A stretch of DNA of 64,000 bases from NCBI RefSeq assembly GCF_018739865.1, contig NZ_JADOER010000002.1, positions 84,859 through 148,858 of the forward strand, read 5' to 3'. Position 1 is the stretch's first letter, and each line of letters opens with the position of its first letter. The notes beneath the pieces are model-generated. The model was given only the letters and a program-made list of their open reading frames with translations. It was not told the origin of the DNA and made no database searches. A program made the position numbers and the translations under genes. This DNA is from Leptothoe kymatousa TAU-MAC 1615. Lineage in GTDB: Bacteria > Cyanobacteriota > Cyanobacteriia > Phormidesmidales > Phormidesmidaceae. This document shows positions 16,740-25,866 of this stretch, piece after piece.

Positions 16740-17225
16740 ATGGCCAAAACAAATAAGAAATCCCAGCCCAGTGACGGTTTTAAGGTCATGGCCGATAATC
16801 GCCAGGCTCGGTTTACCTATGAAATTTTAGATAGCTATGAAGCTGGTATCGAGCTGAAAGGTACTGAGGTAAAGTCCATTAGGGCGGGCAAAGTTAATCT
16901 TCGGGATGGCTATGCCCAGGTGAAAAATGGCGAAGTATGGCTGCTCAATGTGCATATTTCCCCCCATAATATGACGAACCAGGTTTATAACCATGAGCCC
17001 CGTCGCCCTCGGCGATTACTGCTTCATAAGGCGGAAATTCGTAAACTCGTTGGTAAAGTTGAGGAAAAAGGACTGACCATTGTTCCTTTGAAGCTTTATT
17101 TAAAGAAAGGTCGTGTGAAGGTGAATATTGCCATTGGGCGGGGTAAAAAGCTCCACGATAAGCGAGATTCTCTTAAGAAAAAACAGGAAAAACGCGATAT
17201 TGCGCGCATGATGAAAAATCGCTAG
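16740..17225 (+). CDS. smpB: SsrA-binding protein SmpB
   Basis: Partner of tmRNA in trans-translation: it binds tmRNA, takes it to stalled ribosomes and occupies the decoding centre. The OB-fold core has the signature NRQARFTYEILDSYEAGIEL and GTEVKSIRAGKVNLRDGYAQ; the basic tail ends DIARMMKNR. Length about 161 is typical. ATG at 16740 has AAGG five bases upstream; a GTG at 16734 is in frame but overlaps that site. The last codons overlap the convergent ATP-grasp gene by four bases. The tmRNA gene is not in the window. Confidence 0.96.
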   Translation: MAKTNKKSQPSDGFKVMADNRQARFTYEILDSYEAGIELKGTEVKSIRAGKVNLRDGYAQVKNGEVWLLNVHISPHNMTNQVYNHEPRRPRRLLLHKAEIRKLVGKVEEKGLTIVPLKLYLKKGRVKVNIAIGRGKKLHDKRDSLKKKQEKRDIARMMKNR

Positions 17226-18844
17226 CGGGTTTCCTGGTCTAGGGCGCTGACTACGCGTTCATAAATTTGTTCGGCTTCTTCTGGGGTGTTACCAATGCAG
17301 GTAAGACCTAGTTTTCCGTATTCTGACAGGCATCCCATGAGATGAAAGGCAGCACCTGTTCCGGCAATGGAGTTGAAGTGTAACTGTTCCACCATAATGA
17401 TGTCCATTAGATCGTTGGGGAGCAATCCTTTGTACTGTTCTTTTTGGAGGTTATCAGAGGCCCGGTAGTATTTTGCTTGGCCCTGGGGAGTATAAAAAAG
17501 TCCGTCGTCTATGTTGTAGTGACCATTGGTGAGGAGCTGCAACGCCATAAATGGATGGGTGGTGCCGCCTTTTCTTAAGTTGATTTCGATCGCGTTGAGT
17601 TCCCAGCTATGGGGGCTAGTTTTTACGGCAATAAAGTCTACGCTATAGCGCTCTAGGGCACCTTGTTTGGCTAAGGCCATGCCCACTTGCTGCCCCATGG
17701 TTTGCAGTTCTAACCTGTAGGCGGCATCTGCTGGGAACCGGCAGCCTAGGAAGATTTGACCATCGGGTCCGCCAAGAATTTGGTCATGGGTGGAGAGAAT
17801 TTCTACTTCTCCAGACGGATTGATGTGACCTTGTACGCTAGGTGAGCGTTTGATGTCGCCTTCGATAAAGGATTCTGCGATCGCACCTAATTCATGAATT
17901 TTACGACTGAAGTGTGCCCACGTTTCATGGTCACACTGAAAATCCATCGTCTCGAATGCTTTGGCGATCGCCTTCCTACAGGACTCATCAGAATGTTCAC
18001 TCGGGTTGATGAGTGCCAAATCGTCTAGTCTCAAAAGGGCATTTCCCTCACCCGAAAACCCCTCATTGAGCTTAATTACAATCCGTTCTAAAGATGGCTG
18101 CCGTTGCCAAAGCCGAGCCGTAGCTTGAGCTAAATCGTTGATATCGTGATGTAGTTGGCTGCCCTGAGGATGGGGTAGACCACAATCCGCAAAAATTTTT
18201 CGGCTGCCTGCCTTAGTGCCCAAATCCAGTAAATTTGGCGGTACCGCCATGAGTGGAATATTTAGCTTTAGGGCTAGCTGTTTTTCCCACACCGTGGAGT
18301 TGAAACACACCATGTAGGCTTCCGATGGCACCAAGCATTGACGAATTCGTTCGATTAATCGAGGCCGATTTAAAACCTTCTCAGTCAGAGGGCGTTGTGA
18401 GCCATCATAGGTTGCAAATAAACTCAGACGGTTTTGCGCATGGGAGCTAGGAATGCCTGGCAGTAATTCCAAATAGTAGTCCACAATACTCGGATGCAGT
18501 GGCTGCGATGTCACATAAATCAGAGCCGTATTGGGATTTCGTAAATGAAGCAACGAAAATAATAGTCTTTCTTCGTAGTGATGGACGCCTTTGATCTTGA
18601 TTAATTCTTCTTGATCAAGACTTAGGGACGGGACCACTAAAATTTGTCTAGGCGCACGATCAAAGCAATTAATGGGTTGCCAGCGCGTTGCCAGTTCTGC
18701 CTGCAACGTACAAAATTGTGCCTCATTCAGTTGCCATTCAGTTGCTTCAGACGCCAAAACTAATCCCTCACCAACGCAACTGTCCAATGATTCTATTACA
18801 TAAAATCTAGACGATGGCTGATGGACTTTGGGCAAAAATAACAA
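17222..18844 (-). CDS. ATP-grasp protein resembling peptide ligase PGM1
   Basis: 540-residue protein with an ATP-grasp fold in its C-terminal two thirds: a lid and Lys region (ERIVIKLNEGFSGEGNALLRL), AESFIEGDIKRSPSVQGHINPSGEV, and the metal-site end ELNAIEINLRKGGTTHPF. This arrangement is found in proteins annotated as PGM1-related peptide ligases; PGM1 itself joins guanidino-acyl groups to peptides in pheganomycin synthesis. No peptide precursor or other biosynthetic gene lies next to it, so the substrate is unknown and it may be a housekeeping carboxylate-amine ligase of cyanobacteria. The longest frame starts with TTG at 18844, inside the arm of a strong hairpin, so the true start is probably a few codons later. 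It overlaps smpB by four bases. Confidence 0.8.
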   Translation of the reverse strand: MLFLPKVHQPSSRFYVIESLDSCVGEGLVLASEATEWQLNEAQFCTLQAELATRWQPINCFDRAPRQILVVPSLSLDQEELIKIKGVHHYEERLLFSLLHLRNPNTALIYVTSQPLHPSIVDYYLELLPGIPSSHAQNRLSLFATYDGSQRPLTEKVLNRPRLIERIRQCLVPSEAYMVCFNSTVWEKQLALKLNIPLMAVPPNLLDLGTKAGSRKIFADCGLPHPQGSQLHHDINDLAQATARLWQRQPSLERIVIKLNEGFSGEGNALLRLDDLALINPSEHSDESCRKAIAKAFETMDFQCDHETWAHFSRKIHELGAIAESFIEGDIKRSPSVQGHINPSGEVEILSTHDQILGGPDGQIFLGCRFPADAAYRLELQTMGQQVGMALAKQGALERYSVDFIAVKTSPHSWELNAIEINLRKGGTTHPFMALQLLTNGHYNIDDGLFYTPQGQAKYYRASDNLQKEQYKGLLPNDLMDIIMVEQLHFNSIAGTGAAFHLMGCLSEYGKLGLTCIGNTPEEAEQIYERVVSALDQETR

Positions 18845-18881
18845 TAGCGACGTGAGTATTCAGACTCACGTCGCTATTGTT
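18840..18881 (-). terminator. Perfect 18-bp hairpin after sigF, overlapping the next gene's start
   Basis: Arms at 18840-18857 and 18864-18881 are perfectly complementary with the six-base loop ATTCAG. Read on the minus strand the stem is followed by TATTTTTGCC, so it can act as an intrinsic terminator about 85 bases after the sigF stop. Its distal arm covers the most upstream start codon (TTG 18844) of the ATP-grasp gene, so it could also restrict translation of that gene if transcription reads through. Confidence 0.75.
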
Positions 18882-18966
18882 GATCCAATTACTTCAGCTA
18901 AGGCTAAAACTATACAGAGCCCAATATCATGTGCACGATACTTAGCCGAGAAGACCCAATATCGGT

Positions 18967-19830
18967 TTAAGGATCGGTTTGAAGCGTTTGAGGGTGCAAA
19001 TAAGTAATCATTTGGTCAACGCCCCGCTGGATCCGTCGAGTGACAGTCATCGGACTAACACCAATTCTTTCAGCTACCTCTTTACGGGATAGTCCCTTAA
19101 AGAAGACAAACTCAATAGCAGAGCGAGTTTTATCTTCTAGTTGACTTAGCGCTCGCTGTAGCTGCTGACGATCCTCTTCCAGCGCCTGTAGCAGTTGGTA
19201 ATGCATGTCAGGTAGCGTGTCGCCTAACGTAATAGTGGAATCTGTCTGATGACAGACAGTAGCATCCAAACTCAGTGGCATCCGATTCTTGTTCGCCATC
19301 TTCACTTGGCGCCACTCCTTCACAGAAATTGAAAGTGCTTCGGCCATCTCATGGTCCGAAGGTTGACGCCCATACTGGCGCAGAAGGCTAGACTGCAATT
19401 TCTGACTAGCTTTTTGCAAATCTTGCCAACGACGGGGAATCTTAACAGTGGAGCCTCGGTCTCTCAGAAAATGAAGCATTTCGCCCCGAATGTAGGGGAC
19501 CGCAAAGGAACTAAATGCACATCCTTGGCTAGGATCAAATCTTTCAATGGCGCGAATTAAGCCCAGGTATCCAATCTGCTCTAGATCTTCGTAGGGCTCT
19601 GCACATTGGTGACTAACCCGATGTGCAATTTTGCGGACTAAACCTGCATTTAAACGGACTAAATCATTACGTAATTTGATTGATGGCTTTTGCTTATATG
19701 CCATCAGCATTTCCATCCCGCGAGATCGAAGTGACGAGGTTTGAGTAGCCATAGTGTGCTGAATATCCTGTGACAGGGAGTTAAATCGTGATTTAAGTCC
19801 ATTGTCGGGATGTTGACTTAAGCTCACCAT
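18967..19830 (-). CDS. sigF: Group 3 RNA polymerase sigma factor, SigF type
   Basis: Alternative sigma factor of the SigB/SigF/SigG family. Cyanobacterial SigF controls pilus and motility genes and surface properties. Region 2 (NAGLVRKIAHRVSH, EDLEQIGYLGLIRAIERFDPSQG, FSSFAVPYIRGEMLHFLRDRGS), region 3 (RQPSDHEMAEALSISVKEW) and region 4 (FVFFKGLSRKEVAERIGVSPMTVTRRIQRGV) are all present. The frame opens at ATG 19830 (287 residues); a second in-frame ATG (MATQTSS) about 26 codons later would give a more usual N-terminus. The upstream 500 bases are very AT-rich. I see no anti-sigma gene beside it. Confidence 0.93.
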   Translation of the reverse strand: MVSLSQHPDNGLKSRFNSLSQDIQHTMATQTSSLRSRGMEMLMAYKQKPSIKLRNDLVRLNAGLVRKIAHRVSHQCAEPYEDLEQIGYLGLIRAIERFDPSQGCAFSSFAVPYIRGEMLHFLRDRGSTVKIPRRWQDLQKASQKLQSSLLRQYGRQPSDHEMAEALSISVKEWRQVKMANKNRMPLSLDATVCHQTDSTITLGDTLPDMHYQLLQALEEDRQQLQRALSQLEDKTRSAIEFVFFKGLSRKEVAERIGVSPMTVTRRIQRGVDQMITYLHPQTLQTDP

Positions 19831-20332
19831 CGTTGGATTACGGGACTCAGTCTATAAATTTTCTGAGAGAGTCCGTATATTCACTCTAGCTGTTGTAAAC
19901 AACACTTTTGAGTCAATTCTTCAACTACTTGTGTGACCTTGCTTTGAGTATAGTTATTCCGTAGATTTTCTGAAAAAATATTACCTTTCAAAAAAATATT
20001 GGTCCTCCTTTCTTATAGATAAAAAATATTTTTTTGAAGAGTATATGGATTAACTAAAAGACCCTAACTGCAAGTTTTAAAGAACAAGAAAACTTATTTT
20101 TAAGGAAAAAGAAAAAACAAATTTATGATGAATAGGCTCAGTGGTAAAGTTATGATGTCTATTTTCTGTGACTTTAGAGTTCCCTATGAACGTTGGTATA
20201 TAGAGTTTTTTTGATAAAAGAAATAGATGAGTATTTCTTTTATCAAAAAAATAGATGAGCACCAGACTTCTTAAAACGCTGTAGATAGCGGCATACTCTA
20301 CAGCCAATCAGTATGTATGGGGCAAAGGTGCC
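19831..20332. other. AT-rich intergenic region with a perfect long palindrome
   Basis: 502 bases upstream of sigF and downstream of the hydrolase gene, markedly richer in A and T than its neighbours. It holds no reading frame I trust; a 76-codon frame at 20077-20307 has low-complexity composition. The main feature is the 19-base-pair inverted repeat at 20206-20251. The sigF promoter must lie here. Confidence 0.5.
20206..20251. repeat. 19-bp perfect inverted repeat, AT-rich
   Basis: Arms 20206-20224 and 20233-20251 are exactly complementary around the loop AGATGAGT. The 5' arm begins with seven T and the 3' arm ends with seven A, the reverse of a standard terminator, so termination is not the obvious role. 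The word ATAGATGAG is repeated just after the right arm. Confidence 0.75.
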
Positions 20333-21169
20333 TTATTTTAGAAGAAACTGGTTAATAACTGACTCATAGGTTGCAGTATCTTCCAGCATAGGAAAATGAC
20401 CGGTGCCAGCGACTTCGTGGTACTCAATGCGGTTATTCAGTTCTGCGGCTTGGCGCCCTAAATCAGCCGGGGTTATTTTGTCGTACTGTCCCGATATTAA
20501 GAGCGTTGGTACGTCTACAGAGGCAAAAGCCTGGGGCATGCTTTCTGTGGCATGTTTACTGACTGACGCTTTTAAGGTTGCTATTGCTGTGTCTTTGTCG
20601 GCCTGTAGAAAGTCCCGTAAAAAAACTTTCTTATCCGCATAGGGAATAGGCTTTTTCAGAAAACGCGACATGAATAGTTGGGGCGCTAATGGAATCTTTT
20701 CTAGCCATGCAGGTCTAAATAGGACAACATAGCTGCCAAATCGTTGAAACGCCTCAAATGCGCGCTTGTCGTATTCAAATGTGCCATTACAGGTCAAAAC
20801 GGCACGATGGACTCTACTGGAAAAACGCTCTAAAAAATAAAGTGCGACAGAAGCCCCCATGGAATGTGCGCAGATATACACACGTTCCAACTGGAGTTTA
20901 TCTAGGAGCAACGCTAAGTCATCGGCAAAACTTTCGAGTTTGCCAGACTCAGACGTTATTGTCGTTGCGGCTTTAGAACGTCCAAACCCCCGTAGGTCGT
21001 ACAACAAGCAGTTAAATTGATGCTTAAGTGAATTGGCTGTATTTTCCCAATAACGAGCGGAGCCCCCCCAGCCGTGTAAAAACACTAAAGTAGGACGTTG
21101 GTTGTCTGCCTCATCCGTGCAGATCCACTCATAATAGTGTTCGACTCCATTTAGGGACACATAAGACAT
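20333..21169 (-). CDS. Alpha/beta hydrolase
   Basis: 278-residue soluble alpha/beta-hydrolase-fold enzyme. It shows the oxyanion region FLHGWGGSARYW, the DLRGFGRS strand, the nucleophile elbow AHSMGAS (Ser near residue 114), the acid segment ISGQYDKITP and the catalytic His in AGTGHFPMLED. This set is typical of esterase or haloperoxidase-like members; substrate cannot be inferred. ATG at 21169. It follows clpX on the same strand with a gap above 70 bases, but in the minus direction it lies downstream of clpX. Confidence 0.85.
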   Translation of the reverse strand: MSYVSLNGVEHYYEWICTDEADNQRPTLVFLHGWGGSARYWENTANSLKHQFNCLLYDLRGFGRSKAATTITSESGKLESFADDLALLLDKLQLERVYICAHSMGASVALYFLERFSSRVHRAVLTCNGTFEYDKRAFEAFQRFGSYVVLFRPAWLEKIPLAPQLFMSRFLKKPIPYADKKVFLRDFLQADKDTAIATLKASVSKHATESMPQAFASVDVPTLLISGQYDKITPADLGRQAAELNNRIEYHEVAGTGHFPMLEDTATYESVINQFLLK

Positions 21170-21246
21170 AGGCGTTTATACATTGCTCAACGTCCTATCT
21201 AGCTTGCCATTGGAATCAACTAGGAATAAATAATCGTTGGTTTTAC

Positions 21247-22593
21247 TTAAGCCGATTCTGGTTTCGGTAATGAGGAAGGATGTAGCAATAACTCTGCGGT
21301 TGATCGCTTTTCTACCATCTCGCGAGTGATCTGAAACCGCTTCATATCTTTCCTGGATGGTAACTCATACATAACGTCCAGCATGATTTCCTCAATGATG
21401 CTGCGCAACGCCCGTGCCCCAGTTTTGCGACGATACCCTTCCTGTGCGATCGCACGGATTGCATCTGGTTTGAATTCCAAGCTGACATTATCCATCAGCA
21501 TGAGCTTCTGAAACTGCTTGACCAAAGCATTTTTCGGCTCCGTCAAAATAGCCATCAAAGCTTCTTCATCCAGCGGTTTCAGGACTGATATTGCTGGAAT
21601 TCGCCCAATAAATTCAGGAATCATCCCAAACTTAACGATGTCATCGGCTTCCAATTCCTTCAAGACATCAGCTGTGCGCTTGTCACGATTAAATTGATTC
21701 TGAGTTTCCCCGGACCCTTGGACGAATCCCATTGACTTTTTGCCAATACGCTGATCAACAATTTTGTCTAAGCCAACAAAGGCACCACCACAAATAAACA
21801 AAATATTACTGGTATCAATCTGAATGCAATCTTGGTAAGGGTGCTTTCGTCCACCTTGGGGGGGCACATTGGCGACGGTTCCCTCTAGCATCTTTAGAAG
21901 CGCTTGCTGAACCCCTTCACCAGATACATCGCGGGTAATAGATGGGTTCTCACTTTTACGTGCAATCTTATCGATTTCATCGATATATATGATTCCACGC
22001 TGAGCTTCCTCAACATCAAGATCGGCCACTTGCAACAGTCGCAACAAAATATTTTCGACATCTTCCCCAACGTAGCCGGCTTCTGTGAGGGTGGTGGCGT
22101 CAGCGACAGCAAATGGGACGTCTAGAATTTTAGCTAAGGTCTGGGCAAGTAATGTTTTTCCTGACCCAGTAGGGCCAATCAGCAATATGTTCGACTTTTG
22201 TAGTTCTACGTGGTCATCCCCTGGATCTCCACCCGACTGCACATAGCTAAGCCGCTTATAGTGGTTATAAACGGCTACAGACAGTACCTTTTTTGCCTCA
22301 TTCTGACCAATGACATGCTCATCCAAATAGGCCTTGATATCACGGGGCTTGGGTATCTGATTCAGTGATATGTGGGAAGGTGCTTTGCGTCCACGTTCAG
22401 GGGGCTGTTCTCGCCTGGGTGTAGGAGGCGTAACCGCAGAGCTTGAGTCAAACAGCTCCTCATCTAATATTTCGTTACATAGATCGACACATTCATCACA
22501 GATATAAACCCCTGGACCTGCGATTAGCTTGCGCACCTGCTCCTGCGACTTGCCGCAAAAGGAACATTTAAGATGGGAGTCATATTTAGACAT
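21247..22593 (-). CDS. clpX: ATP-dependent Clp protease ATP-binding subunit ClpX
   Basis: AAA+ unfoldase that feeds substrates to ClpP. Zinc-binding C4 domain with cysteines 10, 13, 32 and 35; Walker A GPTGSGKT at 140-147; Walker [10 protein letters not shown]; pore loop [11 protein letters not shown] loop GGRKHP; sensor 2 in KTGARALR near the C-terminus. Between the zinc domain and the AAA+ core is a Pro/Arg-rich linker. Length 448 is usual for cyanobacteria. Thirteen bases separate it from clpP, giving a tig-clpP-clpX unit. Confidence 0.97.
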   Translation of the reverse strand: MSKYDSHLKCSFCGKSQEQVRKLIAGPGVYICDECVDLCNEILDEELFDSSSAVTPPTPRREQPPERGRKAPSHISLNQIPKPRDIKAYLDEHVIGQNEAKKVLSVAVYNHYKRLSYVQSGGDPGDDHVELQKSNILLIGPTGSGKTLLAQTLAKILDVPFAVADATTLTEAGYVGEDVENILLRLLQVADLDVEEAQRGIIYIDEIDKIARKSENPSITRDVSGEGVQQALLKMLEGTVANVPPQGGRKHPYQDCIQIDTSNILFICGGAFVGLDKIVDQRIGKKSMGFVQGSGETQNQFNRDKRTADVLKELEADDIVKFGMIPEFIGRIPAISVLKPLDEEALMAILTEPKNALVKQFQKLMLMDNVSLEFKPDAIRAIAQEGYRRKTGARALRSIIEEIMLDVMYELPSRKDMKRFQITREMVEKRSTAELLLHPSSLPKPESA

Positions 22594-22605
22594 ATCAGCC
22601 CTAAC

Positions 22606-23301
22606 CTAGTGCGTTGACATTAAATCAGCAGTGGCATCACGAGAAATGACAGTGTCAATCAATCCATATTCAGCGGCTTCAGCTGCTGACATGAAAAAGT
22701 CTCGTTCTGTATCTTCTGCAATCCTCTCCAAAGGCTGCCCAGTATGGTCAGCGAGTAACTCATTGAGTCTTTGCTTAAGGTAAAGGATTTCCCTAGCTTG
22801 AATCTCAATATCGACGGCTTGGCCTTGAGCTCCACCTAGAGGTTGGTGAATCATAATACGTGAACTTGGGAGAGCCATCCGCTTTCCTTTGGCACCGCCA
22901 GAGAGTAAAAACGCTCCCATGCTGGCGGCTAGACCGAAACAAATCGTCACAACATCTGGTCTGATTTGCTGCATCGTGTCATAGATGGCCATACCTGCCG
23001 TAATAGAACCTCCCGGAGAATTAATGTAAATCTGTACATCTTTCTCCGGATCTTCGGCATCTAAATAAAGGAGCTGCGCAACAATCGAGTCGGCTAAGGT
23101 GTCATCGACTCCACTACCTAGAAAAACAATGCGTTCCCTAAGTAAGCGTGAATAAATATCGAATGCCCGTTCCCCTCGACCAGATTGCTCAAGCACAACG
23201 GGAAGCATACTAGTGCTTTCCCCAGAGAGCATAGGCATACGGTGACCAGTTAAACCTGTTACCGATGTACTGTGATAGGGGTGAGACATTGATGAATACA
23301 T
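22606..23301 (-). CDS. clpP: ATP-dependent Clp protease proteolytic subunit ClpP
   Basis: Tetradecameric serine protease core. The catalytic triad reads as Ser127 (LAASMGA), His152 (MIHQPLGG) and Asp201 (DTERDFF). The N-terminus has about 30 extra residues before the mature-like [20 protein letters not shown], so it may be processed. Cyanobacteria have several ClpP paralogues plus ClpR; linkage to clpX suggests this is the ClpP2-type partner of ClpX, from memory of other cyanobacteria. The complete triad excludes ClpR. Confidence 0.96.
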   Translation of the reverse strand: MYSSMSHPYHSTSVTGLTGHRMPMLSGESTSMLPVVLEQSGRGERAFDIYSRLLRERIVFLGSGVDDTLADSIVAQLLYLDAEDPEKDVQIYINSPGGSITAGMAIYDTMQQIRPDVVTICFGLAASMGAFLLSGGAKGKRMALPSSRIMIHQPLGGAQGQAVDIEIQAREILYLKQRLNELLADHTGQPLERIAEDTERDFFMSAAEAAEYGLIDTVISRDATADLMSTH

Positions 23302-23589
23302 AAATTATCAAGACTTTCCTATAGATTATGCCCTACGTATCTGCCGAGAGGTTTATAAAGGACAGTCCCCATACTCTAGCGAAAACCGACCAATTTCAAC
23401 AGCGACAAGCAGAGGATTTTTATAATCCATATTTGCTTAAGGAAAAAAACGGGAATGCAATCCCTGACCTAAAGACTTGCCGCTGTTGCCATCTACCTTT
23501 TAGATTGCAAAGGATTTTGGGTGGTTAGCCTATCTATTTGGCCAGAAGTTATAACCCTGAATAAATAGGCTGCGTCGGTGGAGTAGGCG

Positions 23590-24969
23590 TTATTCGGCTT
23601 CTTCTTCTTTGGCATCGCCATTGTCTGGAGCTTCAGCTTCATCATCGCTAAGACTACCCTCTGGCACAAGCTCTACGGTGGCACTTTCAGCTAACCACCC
23701 TAATATCTTTTCCTTAAGCAGATCTTCATTTACAACTTGCTTCAAGCGATCTGGATCGATTTTAGTCGGATCATCGACCTCTGCCATCATTTCACCCATG
23801 CGAGCTGCGACAGCTTCGTCATCCACGCTGATGGACTCTTGCTTGGCGACTTCACCCAACGCTAATGTTCGGCGTAAACGGTCGGTGGCTTCTGGTTTTG
23901 CGTTTTCACGCATATTTTCGACCAATTCTTTAGTCAAAAACTTATTGATGTCGATACCCTGGTTAGACAGCTGCATGACTGTTTGGGTAACGATATGGTC
24001 TACTTCCCTGAGCAAGAGCGTTTTGGGGATTTCAACATCCAAGTAAGTGACCAGTTCATCTAACAGTGCTTTTTCCGTATTAGCCCGTGTCGCATCCTGT
24101 GCTTCTTTCTGGAAGCGCTCTTCCAACGATTTCTTGAGCTCATCTAAAGTTTCGAACTCACTGACTTCTTGTGCCAAGTCATCATCTAAGTCAGGTAGCT
24201 CACGCTCCTTTAGATCGTTGAGGGTAATACTGAAAATAGCGGGTTTTCCGGCTAATTCGTCTTGAGGATATTCCTCTGGAAACGTGACTTCTACATCCTT
24301 AGTTTGGCCTAGTTCCATGCCAACGATGCCTTCAACGAAGCCTGGAATAAAGCGGCCTTCCTTAATTTCAACTTGGAACTCTTTAGCGCTGCCCCCTTCA
24401 AATTCTTCAGGCTCTTTGCCTTCCTCGGCCACTTTGCCAACAAAGTCAACAATTGCGACATCGTTTTCTTGTGCTGCTCGATCTTCAATGGGGACTAAGC
24501 TGGCTAAATTTTGCTGATAGCCCTCCAGTGTTTCTGTAATGCGTGCAGCATCGTAAAGGATTTCTTCAGCTTTTACTGATAGTTCTTTGTATTGTTTCAG
24601 GCTAGCTTCAGGTGGCACATCGACCGAGGCTGAAATCGTTAAAACTTTACCGGGCTCAAATGTTTCAATCAGGTTTTCAAATTGTGATATGAGCTGATAG
24701 TTGCCAAGGGCGTCAATTTTTTCCTGGGCAATGGCTTTATCAATAGCTGTTTGGACTAGCTCCTCTAACGCTGCGGCTTTGAGTCTAGTGGCCCCTAGCT
24801 GCTGAATCAAAATTTGGCGAGGCACCTTCCCTTTTCGAAACCCAGGAATGTTTGCTGTTTTCATGTACTTGCGCAGCGTTTGCTCGTAAGTCTGTTTAGA
24901 GATGTCTCCGGGAACTTCAATTTCTAAACCGACCTGACTATCGGGCAATCTTTCCTGAGTAACTTTCAT
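23590..24969 (-). CDS. tig: Trigger factor (ribosome-associated chaperone, PPIase)
   Basis: Chaperone that binds at the ribosome exit tunnel via the GFRKGKVPR loop, seen near residue 44 of the N-terminal domain. The central FKBP-like prolyl isomerase domain contains DFVGKVAEEGKEPEEFEGG and FIPGFVEGIVGM. The C-terminal helical domain ends in an acidic tail (EAEAPDNGDAKEEEAE), common in cyanobacterial trigger factors. At 459 residues it is typical. The gap to clpP is 288 bases, so clpP may also have its own promoter. Confidence 0.96.
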   Translation of the reverse strand: MKVTQERLPDSQVGLEIEVPGDISKQTYEQTLRKYMKTANIPGFRKGKVPRQILIQQLGATRLKAAALEELVQTAIDKAIAQEKIDALGNYQLISQFENLIETFEPGKVLTISASVDVPPEASLKQYKELSVKAEEILYDAARITETLEGYQQNLASLVPIEDRAAQENDVAIVDFVGKVAEEGKEPEEFEGGSAKEFQVEIKEGRFIPGFVEGIVGMELGQTKDVEVTFPEEYPQDELAGKPAIFSITLNDLKERELPDLDDDLAQEVSEFETLDELKKSLEERFQKEAQDATRANTEKALLDELVTYLDVEIPKTLLLREVDHIVTQTVMQLSNQGIDINKFLTKELVENMRENAKPEATDRLRRTLALGEVAKQESISVDDEAVAARMGEMMAEVDDPTKIDPDRLKQVVNEDLLKEKILGWLAESATVELVPEGSLSDDEAEAPDNGDAKEEEAE

Positions 24970-25866
24970 TTGGGATTTCTGTTCTAATTAGTTAGGTGCG
25001 CAAACAAAAAAGGTTCTTACCATACATTCGACCTTCTACTCCACTATGGATGGCCACATAGCATTTCTAGAAGCTTAGTTGAGTTTTGGTTAGGATGAAC
25101 GCATGGTGCTGCTTTTGGTATGCAAATGAGTTGTGATGTGCAAGGAATATGAGGGAGAGTCTAGCGCACTAAATTCACTAAGCACGGCGAGCGCAATTAG
25201 CTATGTTACCTGATTATTCGTATATGGAACTGTAGAGTCATCAATATTCAGCGGGTTAATGGGGTAATGGAGCCTTCGTTTGCGCATTTTGATAATAGAT
25301 GTGTGGCGATCATTTTTGCGGTCTTGGGACGGTGTAGTAATATAGTTAGATACCTTAAATCGTTGATTAACGTTTCTTCGGCTTTGGAGTTTGGTTAGAA
25401 TTACTGACATTCCTACTTATTAAGGATTGTTTAGTTGATGTCTTCTTAACCATTGCTGCTTTTTGTGTCTCAGAAATTCGATGTTGATTTCAACTTGCTG
25501 GTCGTTCGATGGTTAAAAGGCACGTTGGGTCATACTGTTTCTGAATTTGCGTTGAGCTTTAAGTCTGGTTTTGCTGCAGAAAGTTTAATGTTTTGAACTG
25601 ATCAAGAAATATTACGCGCATGATTATTTATGGCTACCAGCTTTGTTACATTGTGCTTTAGCTAAGCAGTTTATGGCTGGTTTTGTGTTGCGCTTTTTAA
25701 TGGTCATTCAATTTTTTGCTAGCACTTTATTCGATTAAAGTATTTTTGCTCTTATTTAAGTTGTGGTCATGCTAGCCAGGGTTAGCAGTCTGTGTATTTA
25801 GTTTCAAGTTAGGTCGCGATAGATTTATGTTTATCCAATTTTTCGAAATGAGGGAGGTTAAAGCTT
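24970..25866. other. 897-base divergent intergenic region (tig / asd)
   Basis: The largest gene-free stretch of the window, between divergent tig and asd. It becomes T-rich on the plus strand toward asd. A 69-codon frame at 25201-25410 (minus) has ATG but no spaced ribosome site and no recognisable motif. I find no tRNA or hairpin terminator. It must hold both promoters and probably a long asd leader. Confidence 0.5.

Noticed and set aside
23328-23528. 66-codon plus-strand frame with CRCCHLPF between clpP and tig.
   Set aside because: No ribosome site, no recognised family, and it lies in the leader between two co-oriented minus-strand genes.
25201-25410. 69-codon minus-strand frame in the tig/asd gap.
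   Set aside because: Composition and start context look random; no motif or neighbour supports it.
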